Source of the DNA: Bimastos eiseni
Lineage: Eukaryota > Annelida > Clitellata > Crassiclitellata > Lumbricidae
Reading direction: 5' to 3'
Assembly: GCA_959347315.1 (NCBI GenBank)
Contig: OY365814.1
Location: 6,252,034 to 6,316,033, forward strand
Length of the DNA: 64,000 bases
Shown one piece after another: positions 36,030 to 46,700 of the stretch. The stretch's first letter is position 1. Each line of letters starts with the position of its first letter. Under the pieces are notes generated by a model. That model searched no databases. It saw only the letters and a program-made list of their open reading frames with translations, and was not told the DNA's origin. The position numbers and the translations under genes are program-made.

Positions 36030-37500
36030 CGGTTCAAGTGTTCCACAAACGACAGGGTCTGGACTCCACCCTTCCAGCAAATTACCAACCAATCTCTGAT
36101 CTATCTTTCCTTTCTAAGCTCCTTGAGCACTGTGTGCCCTCCGAACTGGCCACTTATGTGAATTATAAATCTCTCATGCCTCCTTTACAGTCTGGATTCA
36201 GGAATTTTCACTCTACGGAAACTCTGCCGTCTCATCTCCTAGCCAGTTGGCCGACATCATTGACTCCGGCAAAGTGACACTTTTGGCGCTCTTCTGTAAG
36301 TGCGAACTTTGAAACTGTTGATCACTCTATCCTTCTTGACCGCCTTTCTACTTCCTTTGGTTTCTCTGATGGAGCGCTCCTCTGGCTGCGCTCGTTTCTC
36401 TCTGACCGGCCACTCTCTGTGGTCTTTGGTTCAAACCGCACTGGCTGGGCCCTCCCCTCCATACGGCCTCACTCAGGGATCGGTACTGGACCCCCTTCTT
36501 TTTATTCTGTGCACTTCTGCGCCATGCAGCATCCTCCCTCCCCTCGGAATTGCCTCCAACCAATATGTTGATGACACGCAGCCTATCTGCATGGGCCCCC
36601 TTCCTCGGCTTTGCATATGGCTATGCGCATGCTGTTGGCGTCCACTGTTTTGGACTCCTGGCTCTCTTCTAATTGCCTCTCACTTAACCTTGGCAAAACC
36701 CAGTACATCTGGCTTGGTGGCCGAGTCCAACTAGGCAGGATCGACTTGGAAACCCGCCGTCAGGCTTTCCCCAACCTTTCCTTTTCCCTATCTGTTCGAT
36801 AACTAGGCCTCCTTCTTGACCGTACGCTTTCTCTGTATGGTCGCATTATTGCCGTTTCTCGCTCCTGCTTCTATCACCTGCGCCAGATACGCTCTATTAG
36901 GCAGTCGCTCTCATTCCATGCTGTATCCACGCTTGTGCACGATCTGATCTATTCTAGAGTAGACTTTAACAACATTGCCTTCATTGGAATCTCCTCTCAC
37001 AACATCTCTAAGTTCCAGTCCATTCTCATTGCGGCTGACCGACTAATTGGTGGAATTCCAAAATGCGGTCACATCTCTTCCTTCATTCATGAATCCCATC
37101 ACTGGCTCCCTGCACCACAACGCATTCGTTTCACGACTCCTGCATTGATTCATAGCAGTCTCCTTGGGTCTGCCCCGCCTACCTTATGGCTTTCTGCTTT
37201 AGGGTCTCCTCTATTCCTCACCGGGTTTCCCTTCGTTCCTCTGCCCGCGGACATCTGGTGGTTCCCCGCATGCGCTCTACCACGGCCATATCCAGGAATT
37301 TCGCCTATGTGGGAGCCACTAGCTGGAGCAGTCTCCCCTTCCTCTTCGGAAAGACCTGCTTTCTCTCCCCTGCTGCCTTCTGGAAGCGCTTGAAGACTTT
37401 TCTTTTTTCTCTTTAGCTTTGTGTTGAGTCGTGGGCGCCTCTGATTCGAGTGACACTATATAAGTGTTCCATTACATTACATTACACTGCATTACATTAT
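36030..37500 (+). mobile_element. L2-like LINE, RT to 3' end, decayed
   Basis: The translation starts in the RT fingers ('LDSTLPANYQPISDLSFLSKLLE'). It continues in other frames with a 'TVDHSILLDRL' block (mutated), 'GLTQGSVLDPLLFILCTS', 'IASNQYVDDTQ' (YVDD in place of YADD), a C-terminal region and a final 'RKRLKTFLFSL'-like segment (37370-37416). The tail matches 4990-5070, with a 'gtgacactatataagtg' box and ATTACATTA repeats. Several frameshifts make it dead. The strand is that of the host gene. Confidence 0.85.
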
Positions 37501-37549
37501 AGTGCATTACATTACATGATGTTCCTGCGCTCGAACACGTGATCCAGTT

Positions 37550-37710
37550 GGCCGATGCGGGTCTATTCAAAGCGATACTGGAAAAGTCGGGTGACGTGCT
37601 GCACCGGTTCCTTCCTCCAATAAAGGCGACGTCCTACTCCCTACGCCCACATGACCGTAAAACCAAGCAGACAATCTAGCACGAAAGTTCTTTTTAATGA
37701 GAATGCTGTA
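37550..37710 (+). mobile_element. LINE C-terminal fragment
   Basis: The frame reads 'QLADAGLFKAILEKSGDVLH' followed by 'FLPPIKATSYSLRPHDRKTK'. The 'L-P-P-x-x-x-x-x-Y-x-L-R-x-H-x-R' signature is common at the C-terminus of one LINE ORF2 group. It is unrelated to the L2-like copy just upstream. Confidence 0.5.
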
Positions 37711-39260
37711 CTATTAACCCATTAGTGCCTGATTTTTCAAAATCTGTTCAAAATGCAAAAATATTGTTCCAGTTGATGAGATATAACATAATTAAATGCC
37801 ATTTTTGCCAAAATGGTTGGCATTTGTAGTTTTCGGAGCAACTTTTTTAAACGTCTCATTTTTTGGACGCTAGGCACGAATGGGCACGTCAACTATAACA
37901 TGTTGATATGCCCATGCTATTTCAATTGTGGACTATTATTACCATTAATTTTATAAAGCACACTATAAGTATATACTCACAATCAATATATCTCCATCAT
38001 ACAAGCACAACATCTGCAAAATTGGTATGTTTAAATTAATTTATACACAAAATGGTTAAATATTGAAATCTTCTGCATACTGACAATGTCATGTCATTAC
38101 ACATCTTTGTGTTTCATATCACTAAGATCAACATTTTCATACCAACTAAAACAGTAACACAAAGTATCTAAAACAGTAGTATGAAGCCTCATAAATAATT
38201 GCTGAACCAGTTTATGGGGGTAATGGGGTAAAACACTCCATGTGTGGACTATCGTTGCACTGTTGCGCACTCTTCTTTTAGTCCCAATGGCTTCGATGTT
38301 CAGATCTCATCCCGTACTCGCAAGGCAAGTTGTTTGTTTTTTGGAGTCCAAGGTTTCTGCCGATGTATACCTGGTCTCTCCAAGGCATACAGGCTACAAA
38401 GTATAGTCGTTAGGCTATTGTATTCAATTAGACTCGAACCGAAGATGCTGGTGTCCCAGATCCCCAGTTTGGAGTGGATGGATCTGTGGTGGTCTGTTTT
38501 GTTGACAAGCTGCCTCCTCACAATTATGTTGTGTATTTTCACAACTTTTTCACAAAATTCACAACTGCTACATCAATGATCTACATCAATGCTACATCAA
38601 TAATCTTATCGAAGGATATAAGCTAATGGAACGGTTCGAGCCAACAGAATCGAAGACTGTCCACTCGCAAGAGCTGAGCAGTTCATAAAGGAGAAATGAG
38701 GGTCAGTTGACTACATGTTGGATACCAAGTGATCTGTTATTGTTGGTTGATGGAATGACAACAGCATTGTGAACTTTCATCAAACTTTCAGATGTTCTGC
38801 AATTTGGATCTGCACAACGATGGTCATGTGCCAAGGGAAAACGAGGCAGCATAGAGTAACCATACTTGATCAATATGTACAACTCGTACCATATGGACCA
38901 GAGTCGACCATATGGAACAGCGTGTCATGTTACAAGATAAAAATTCCGTCAAAACAGAGGGTGGCCTCTCTTTGCCTATTAGCTTGATGTTGCTTTGTAG
39001 AATTCTTGGATCTTGTGCCGATAAAAACAGGCTGCCAAGCATCATCTGCTCAATCAACATGATTTTCGAAGTAAAGTATACAATGTTTACTTCCAGAGCA
39101 TATCAAATAGGTTTTCCATGGATGAACTGCTTTGCAGAAAACTGCGCTTCTGTCTTTACTTTACAGGCTTTATTGCACTTGCAACAGATTTACTTGACTC
39201 TCCTAATTCCATCGTATTGCTGACATCCCTAGAACAATTGGCTGATTTTGATGTTCCTGA
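37711..39260 (+). pseudogene. piggyBac transposase remnant
   Basis: A TTAACCCATTAGTGCC terminus-like sequence lies at 37714. From about 38400 the broken frames give the core of a piggyBac transposase: 'VVCFVDKLPPHNYVVYFHNFFT' in two overlapping parts (the V-x-F-D-N-F-F-T block, His for Asp), 'ARAEQFIKEK.GSVDYMLDT' (the R-G-x-x-D-Y block), a degraded W-x-D-x-x-x-V block and a C-terminal part near 38990. Multiple stops occur and one catalytic-block Asp is changed. It lies in the intron of gene copy 2. Confidence 0.6.
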
Positions 39261-39459
39261 TTGTAGTGCATAAACAGCCATTTTTATGAATCACTTTGAT
39301 ACAATCCTGCCTTCAGGAGTGTCTTACACCAGAGTCGTCATCTGACATAGGCCTAAATGCATGCTTTGGGTAGGTATGACGAACTGTGATGTCATGTTCA
39401 CACAAATTACAGTGGACGCTGCTCTGAAGAATTTTTCAGTTTCAGCAGAATGCGATTCA

Positions 39460-39702
39460 TCAGCTTGACGGGTCGGCTTGGATGAGAATGAGGATATTGA
39501 TGAGGTTGTGCACGAAAAGGCCAATTCTGATCTGCCTACCGCCTTTGTGAATTGTTACTTCGGCCTCTGCTTCCAACAGGCTTCTGGTGAAATTATCATC
39601 CATTCCATGGATGGAATCGTCACCACTGTTCTCATCAAGGCAGTTTGGGTCAGAGGGAGTGCTTATGTAGGCTGCATCGCTGATTGCTACTAGTGACTCC
39701 AA
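39460..39702 (-). pseudogene. Possible piggyBac N-terminal fragment, inverted
   Basis: The minus frame is acidic ('PSDPNCLDENSGDDSIHGMD', then 'SLLEAEAEV'), like the N-terminal region of piggyBac transposases. It lies next to, and opposite in direction from, the transposase remnant, so the copy may have been rearranged. The link rests on composition only. Confidence 0.3.
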
Positions 39703-40730
39703 AATTCAATGGGTTCACGTTAAACTGGGTATTCCTCAAGGCTCTACTCTAAGTTCTCTCTTGTTAATCCTTTATACGGCTGACATTTCGTCTCTTTTCC
39801 CGATCTGTAGTTCTGCTGGTCATCTATTTGCTGATGAAGTACATTCAATTGTTCATAGTACCCGCCATCGCAGTTGCTATTAGTTGAGAGTATTCAATCT
39901 CTCTCAGACTTTCTTCACTCGTGGATGTCATCTGATCGGCTCTCAATTTATCTGGTATGGTACTCCTCAGCAGCGTCGGAAGTTTGCTTTCGTTCTCCTC
40001 TCTAAACATTTCCCGTTCTTCTCTTTCTCGTAAAGTGTTCGTGATCTTGGTGTTACTCTTGCTAGCTCACTTACATTTGTCGAACACGTCTCTGGTCTCA
40101 CACCACGCTCCTCTTATTTTTATCTAAGGTGTCTTCGGGTTATTCGTTGTTCTGTCTCCTCCTTCGTCTTCTCTACTTTAGTTCATGCTAATATATGTTC
40201 TAGAATTGACTACTGTAATTCACTTGTCATTGGCCTTTCAAAAGTTCGTCACTCTTCTCTTCAGTCAGCACTTAAGACAACTGCTAGACTGATAGCTCAC
40301 TTTCTCCGTTTCTATTGCATCTCTACCTTTATGTTTGATGAACTTCACTGGCTCATGCTCCATGCTTACATACAATTTAAAATTCTCATTCTAATCTTTA
40401 TGGCTCAGCAGAGTCTTGCCCGAAGATACATGTACCTTGCGTTGACGTAACACTTCAGCCTCAGTCAGCTTCCTTCCTCTTCCACTTCACTCGTCTCCGT
40501 TCCCCGAACTAGAAAAGATCTGGCTCAGTCTCGATCTTTTGCTTCAATTGGTCCCTCTCTGTGGAATGCGCTCTCCATCATGTTCGCTCTAAAATTTTAT
40601 CTAGCAGTCTCTAATCGTCTTTTACTTTTCTCAAAATCTACTTCTAGCGATGCTTTGCGCACTGTCAGCGCTTTTGAACGGTTCATTCCCTAGAGGCGCT
40701 TCATAAATAGGCTACTTAAATACAAAACAA
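39690..40730 (+). mobile_element. L2-like LINE fragment, second type
   Basis: Frames give 'LGIPQGSTLSSLLLILYTADI' (split by frame), then 'SRIDYCNSLVIGLSKV', 'DELHWLMLH' and 'QSRSFASIGPSLWNAL', the ordered blocks of an L2 ORF2 from the RT B motif to the end. It ends with a tail containing 'agaggcgcttcataaat'. Stops are frequent. It ends about 165 bp before the Polinton insertion point. Confidence 0.8.
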
Positions 40731-40888
40731 TTCAATATTCATACAATTGAATTGCAATGCGTAGGTTCTATGTGCTTCAAGGTCATTTCCTTTGCACTTG
40801 TCTCTCCCCTTACAATTAACCATGCTAGCGTACTCCATTTCCTTGCCAATCACTGCCACATATTATTCCGAGTCATTGCCTTTCTCTC

Positions 40889-40894
40889 AACGCA
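40889..40894 (+). repeat. Polinton target-site duplication, left
   Basis: AACGCA directly precedes the left terminus and is repeated perfectly at 50241-50246 after the right terminus. Six-base duplications are the rule for Polinton/Maverick insertion by retrovirus-like integrases. Confidence 0.85.
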
Positions 40895-41252
40895 AGTAGT
40901 TGTGTATAGGCCGGTTCTGGCTCACAATTGGATTGTTAGGAATGCAGACAGTCTGGCGCCGTGTACGGCGTAGGGGAAGGCGTAGGATGACGTAGGAAAG
41001 ACATACGCCCAAGTATGCGTGACCTAGGCGACGGCTGGCGGCCGTTGTAATGCCTGTCAATCATTTATTGTTCTCCGAGAGCACTAATTCAATTTGTTGG
41101 CGTGAGAGCCAATACATTGTTACGGGATGAGCGGAGGCTCCTCTCTCCCTCCTCTCCCCTAATTTCCCGCTCCCAAGGGCCACAGAGCAGGAAGGGGAAG
41201 GAGAGAGGGAAGGGCTGCGTGCCTTTGTAGCGGGTATATAGCTGAGAACGTA
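40895..41252 (+). repeat. Polinton left inverted terminal repeat
   Basis: This matches the reverse complement of 49805-50240. Shared stretches include 'gtctggcgccgtgtacggcg', 'ggcgacggct', 'tattgttctcc', 'tttgttggcgtgag' and 'agcgggtatatagctgagaa'. It is shorter than the right repeat because about 75 bp near 41220 are missing. Confidence 0.9.
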
Positions 41253-41265
41253 TGGTGGTAAGCAG

Positions 41266-41472
41266 ATGCGCTGCCTGATATTTACAATGGTTGAAATTGA
41301 TTATTCAATTCGAAAGAACAACGGAATCGTTTCATTACATTTTATTAGCAATCAACTGACATACATAATTATCAACCAAATGATAGTTAAGTCCAGTATC
41401 CGAAGTAACCGTATTAGTGATAGAGGTTACGTTTTAATTCCTACATCTATGCGAGCCAAAAAAATACAATAA
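41266..41472 (+). CDS. Small inward-facing open frame beside the left repeat
   Basis: An open frame of 68 codons starts 14 bp inside the left terminal repeat and runs opposite to the other Polinton genes. It is rich in Ile, Ser and Arg with no membrane segment and no motif I recognise. It partly overlaps, on the other strand, the decayed 3' end of the protease. It could be a small Polinton gene or chance; an alternative start is the Met at 41287. Confidence 0.25.
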   Translation: MRCLIFTMVEIDYSIRKNNGIVSLHFISNQLTYIIINQMIVKSSIRSNRISDRGYVLIPTSMRAKKIQ

Positions 41473-41486
41473 CACCCGAAAAATTG

Positions 41487-41783
41487 CTAATAGTACTTTG
41501 CAACTGTTTCTCGTTTTAAATCCAATACTTGTCTATTCAAATATTGGCGAAAAGAATCTTGAGGCGATCTGAAAAACGAATCGAAGTATTCTCCGTACGA
41601 AGAATTCTCCAAATACAAAACTATCCAATGTTTGCCAGAACGGTCATGAGTGTCGGTATTACACACTAGTAGAGCCGGTTCTCGTATCCTTTCCAATAGA
41701 CGTTCGCACGCGATTACTCCGACGAACACGGTTCCACATTTCGTATCTCGACGAATTAACTCTTCTATTCTATATCCGTTCAT
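41487..41783 (-). pseudogene. Adenain-like cysteine protease (Polinton), truncated by a stop
   Basis: The frame starts three bases after the capsid stop, an operon-like arrangement. It shows a hydrophobic strand 'VFVGVIACERLL', then 'GKHWIVLYLE' with the catalytic His and 'YFDSFFRSP' with the acidic partner, the order found in adenovirus-type (C5) and Ulp1-like proteases that mature capsids. A stop (41487) cuts it. In the same frame just beyond, a Gly-Cys-Tyr-Cys stretch (about 41465) probably marks the old catalytic Cys region. It is inactive as it stands, and its 3' end runs up to the left terminal repeat. Confidence 0.7.
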
Positions 41784-41785
41784 AT

Positions 41786-43102
41786 TTAGTTTTTGTAATC
41801 GAAAACGACGTTTCTAGATCTGTCAATCCCAAAAATATTTTCGAACTCGGCGAAGGCTGTGACGTTTATCGTATGGCCAAAGCCTGAGAAAATTTCATGT
41901 CTAATCGAACGTTTCCGCGTTTAATCAGCTTGAAATGATCACCTTCGAAAAGATCCGGTGTCAGTTTGAAGGCATAAAGCGAGTAACCGCCGGAAATGTT
42001 CTCTCTGCCGATTTCGTTTCCTTCGTCTCGCTTCCACTTTCCGGTTCCCAAGAATAATGTGGTGCTAATGAACTGATTAGTGGCACAGTTGACTTCGAGA
42101 GGTTTCACGAATTGCTGTTGGCCGTCCAAGTATAAATAAGTTGCGTCAGATTCATATGTCTAAAGTTGAAAGGATTCTTTTTTTTAGTATACGTTAAGCG
42201 CACCATTTTCGACGCATCCGATCACTATTTTGGTAGGTAACTGTCAGGAGAAAGAACTTTCTTGAGTGGCATCCAAATTTCCGGCGGGTACGAAAACGCA
42301 TCACAAACGGCTCTTCGAATCGGAAATTCCACATTTCCTCTTTCCAAAGCGTTGGCGAGCGCGACGAAAACCGATCGACTAAGTCTCATCTTTTCAACGT
42401 ATTTCTTTCAATCCAAAATTTGTACTTTAAACGTTGCGTCATTAACGCATGGCATTAGACAGAATGGGTCTTTATTTCTAACCAAACGCATTTTCATATT
42501 GACGTCGTTAGGAAGAAATCTATCTTGGAAGAACAGGTCGCTGTGAATGCATCCAAGCATGTCCACGACGCGTCCTTCGTTGGTTAACGCACTACGTTTC
42601 TTGAACCCAGAGTTTAGAGCGGCGGCGTCGTGAGGGTTCGCATTTTCTAAATGTCGAGTCACGTCCTTGTAATACAGCGAAGAGGTGAGTTGTGCATTTT
42701 TGGCCGCGAAACCGTAACTTAGGATAGTTTAGAAATAGCTTCTATAAACATAAATATTTGTTCGAATCCGTGATGAGGGTATCGTTCAAGGTAATGTCGA
42801 CTTCCGAAAACAGGCTATGTAGAAACAGATTGACTTGACCAACGTGATCGGCATCGTCTATGGCGTCGTTGTTTACGCGCACGATATTAGCTCTGACTTA
42901 TATAGTTGAGTACTAGACAAGTCCAAATAGTCTTGTCCGACGCCATAGCGCTAAATTCGATAGGATTTCCTTAAGAAATGGTCGAAATTGGATTATATTC
43001 CAAAAAAGTGTCGTTTTCTATGCTGGTCTGCGTCGGAGGTGCCAGGAAGAGATCCAATTCGCTTTTGGTACACTCGCAAGACTGATGATGAACGACGGTC
43101 AT
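41786..43102 (-). pseudogene. Polinton capsid protein, F54H12.2-like family, frame-broken
   Basis: An ATG at 43102 opens the family's cysteine-containing N-terminus, which stops within about 45 codons. Two open segments follow: 42662-42408 (with 'VVDMLGCIHSDLFFQDRFLP' and a following 'MRLVRNKDPFCLM' run) and 42129-41866 (with 'GGYSLYAFKLTPD' and 'HFKLIKRGNVRLDM'). The last part, ending at 41786, is in yet another frame. The total span (about 438 codons) is close to full length for the family widely annotated as 'F54H12.2-like', which I take to be the major (jelly-roll) capsid protein of animal Polintons. That identity is from memory of the family. At least four breaks are present. Confidence 0.7.
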
Positions 43103-43155
43103 TATTCCTCGTCGTCGTCGAATAATATCTCGCTTTAGCTTTTTATTTAATCTCG

Positions 43156-43504
43156 TTAAGGATTTCTTGTGTCTCTTACCGCCGCTACCCCTTGATTATT
43201 AAAAAGGTTATACCTGCCGGAATACGCACTTTGCCAGCCTCTTTGAAATTTTGTCCGGTAACGACATCGTTGGCTATCTACAAGCCCGTTGTCAAAAAAT
43301 TGTTTTGCGAAATCTTTAATCAAAGGCCACGTTTTTCTGAAAAATACCGCTGAGAATGTTTCCCAAACCGTGCCCGCGCTGCATGCACGAGCCTTGTAAA
43401 ACTGGCATACCGCTTCCGTTCTGTTGAGAATAATGGTCTTCGTGCACCATGCGACAGGCGCAACAAAATTGCTTTTTTGTTGTAAGAGATACGGAGCTTT
43501 CCAC
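43156..43504 (-). pseudogene. Minor-capsid-like (pVI/pX-like) protein, frameshifted
   Basis: The upstream frame (43504-43316) contains 'QRGHGLGNILSGIF', a glycine-rich hydrophobic motif typical of the small protein encoded beside the Polinton capsid gene. The continuation ('FRKTWPLIKDFAKQFF') is in the other frame (43530-43156), so one shift has split the gene near 43340. Such proteins are thought to lie under the capsid and carry protease sites of the Gly-x-Gly kind. It precedes the capsid gene by about 50 bp. 43505-43571 holds nothing recognised. Confidence 0.55.
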
Positions 43505-43752
43505 AATCTGAAATGAAGCGTTATCAACACCAGTTTAGATCCCGATATGTACTGCGAGTGGCGTTGTTGATATAAGTTTATTTAACGACGCATCCATAAC
43601 GATGATGATATGCGTCAAACACGAACAGTTATACAGAGTACATATTTACATTGTCGATAAGTGTTTTTATGTGTGTCTCTCTTCTAGTTTTAATGTTTCA
43701 TATGCAATAATGTCTTATAAGTAATATAATATTGTATGGTAGTGTTCATTGT

Positions 43753-46700
43753 CTATATACAGTAGTCCTGGATCTTCCGACCAGAAACTGCCAGCCACTT
43801 GTAGATGGTGTCCAAGCAGCTGGTTTGACCGAGCGCGGTGCTCAGTTCGTACGGCCAGTTTTTCCGTGCGCACATCCGGATGAGTTCGTCCTGGAGGCCC
43901 AGCTGGGCCGGGCACTCCAGCAGGAAGTGGCGCACGGTTTCCTGGACGTCACCGCACTCGTCGCAGTTCCCGGTCGGGTGGCGGCCCCACAGCTTCATCT
44001 GTGGGTTTAGTAGGCAGTGGCCCAACCGGAGTCTGGTTATGATGACTTCCTTACTCCGGTTGGGATCGTTATACTGTTTGGCCATCCTGAAGTTTGGCTC
44101 CAGGGCTCGGTAGTGCGAGCCAGTGTCGGAGGTGGTCCATTCCGCTTGCCACTTCCCGAGGAAGTGGTCTTTGTACTTCGCTCGAGCTTCCTGGAGCTCG
44201 AGCGTCGTCAGGATGGCGATGATGTCATTGTTTAACGCTCGCTTGCAGAGGGAGTCAGCGGTCTCGTTTCCCTCGATGCCGGTATGTCCGGGGATCCAGA
44301 CCAGGGTTGGGGTCGACTGGGTGCGTTGAGCGTATGCGTCCAGCACGTGGAGCAGTTCCGTGAGCTGCTGTGGTCTGGCAGCGGACTGCTGTCGCTCAAC
44401 GCTCTGGATCGCGGCGAGGGAGTCGGAGAAGATGACGAGATGGTGTGCATCTGCGCTGGCGGCCCATTCCATAGCCCTCTTTATGGCCTCCAGTTCGGCT
44501 GCCAGGACCGATGAGCCGTCGCTCATTCGGCAGCTTTCGTGGTGGCCGCTAGAGGGCACGTAGAATGAGCACGACACCCTACCTGCTGCGTTCTTGGCTC
44601 CATCCGTGTAGACAGCCACTCGCGCGTCGTAGGAGCGGATGTGATCTTTGACCAGATCCCTCTTTTTCAGAGGGTCGTTCAGGTCGCCGATCTTCTGTGT
44701 CAGAGTGGTGTCTGTCATGGATGGTCGCAGCAGCCACGGTGGTGTTGTGGTGCAGGCGAGCGGTTTGGTTTTTGGTGGTTCGATCTCTTGGTCGATGTGT
44801 CTTGTTTTGATGCGGATGGGGTCGGTGTCGTCATTGGTGTTTTTCAGCTTCCGACCGCTGGTGATGGATTGCGTCGGGTGGTTTGGGATCGCGTTGACCT
44901 TCGTGATGAGCTCCATCATCAACTGTTTGCGTCGTAGGTCGAGTGGCACTTCTCTGCATTCTACCTGCAGTGCAGCCAGACTCGTTCCTCGGAGCGCTCC
45001 AGAAGCGATACTCAGTGCCTTGTACTGGATTGTACTAAGCACCTTTTTCTGGTTTCTGGAGGCGCTGTCGTAGGCGACGCAGCCGTAGTCGATGACGGAG
45101 CGGATGAGAGCACGGCATATCATCAGGAGGGTGTCTTTCGATGCTCCCCAGTGCGAGCCCGCAATAGCGCGCATCAGGTTGAGGCGCGTCTTGCAGCGAT
45201 CAGCGATGTAGCTGATGTGGTCGCACCAGGTGAGATGTCGATCGAAGATCACCCCCAGGAACTTGACGTTGTTGTTGTAGGTCAACGGAGTGGTCCCGAG
45301 CTTCAGCGGTCGGTGGGCTGCAGGTGTGCCGCAGCGGTGAAATTCTACGGCAACCGTTTTTGTTGACGACACCTTGAAGCCCCATCCGTCAAAGTACTTT
45401 TTCAGTTGGTCCAGATAGTTTTGGAGATGACGCCGGTTCACTTCCGGGTTTGGGCCAGCTCTCCAGATGGCGCTGTCGTCCGCGTAGAGAGAAAGCCTTA
45501 CGTCGTCCTGTGGCTCCGGTATGTCGTTCAACATGATGATGAAGAGCACGGGGCTGATGACACTGCCCTGTGGGGATCCGTTCTCCATGAGGAAGAGATC
45601 GGACAGCTCTGAGCCGACGCGGACACGGATGTGTCGGTCGGTCAGGAAGTCCCGGATCCAGTTGAACATTTGACCGGAGATGTTGTGCTGCTGTAGCTTC
45701 GACAGCAGCCCATCTGTCCACATTAGGTCGAAGGCCTTCTCTAAATCTACGAAGACGCCAGTGAGGCTGTGCTTTGAATGAATGGCGCGTTGGATGTCGT
45801 CTTGAAGGCGGACGATGTGATCCTGGCAGCTTCGCAGTCTGCGGAAGCCCGACTGGTGCTTGCTGAGGCGGTGATTTGTTTCCATGTGCCAGGTCAGCCT
45901 GTCGGTCACTAACCGCTCCATTAGTTTGCACAAGACGGATGTCAGTGCGATGGGGCGGTAAGAGTTTCCGTCGTAGGCTGGCTTTTGTGGTTTCTGGATA
46001 GGGACAACGATGGAGTTCTTCCAGCAGGCCGGAAGTCGTCCATGTTGCCAGACCGCGTTGTACAGCTCCAGCAAGGCTAGCAGACTTGGATGCGGAAGCT
46101 GGGCCAGGATCTCGTAGGTGATGGTGTCCTCTCCTGGACTCGTGTCCTTTCTACAGCGCAGGAGGGCGATTCTCAGAGCCTGGATGGTGAGAGGCTCGTT
46201 GAAGGGCTGGTCGTCTGCCGGCAGCTGTCCCCCATGGAGCTCCTTCGAGTGCTCGTCCTCAAAGGCGGATTTGCGCTCTTGGAACTCCATGGTATGGTTC
46301 CTGTTGCTGCTGACATCTGAGAAGCACCTCCCAAGATGATTCGCCTTCTCCTGGTTTGTTGTGTAGGAGCGTCCGTCCTTCTTCAGAGTTGGTATGGCCG
46401 GTCGTGATCTCGCACCGGTCATCTTTCTCATCGTTCCCCAGACTTTTCCGAGCTTGGTCTTGTCGCTCAGCGTGGTGCAGTAGTCTCTCCAGGAGGTCTT
46501 CTGCGCGTTCTTGATGACTCTTTGGGTGATTCCTTTGATGCGTCGGTATTCTTCAGCATCCGCCGGGTGCCTGGTCTTCTGCATCTTCTTGCGGGCCTCT
46601 GTGCGCTCCTCGACGTGGCGTGTGCACTCGTCGGTCCAGTACGGCACACTCTTGACCTTCTCCTTGGGAGGAGTCGATCGTGGAATGTGCCGCGTGGCGA

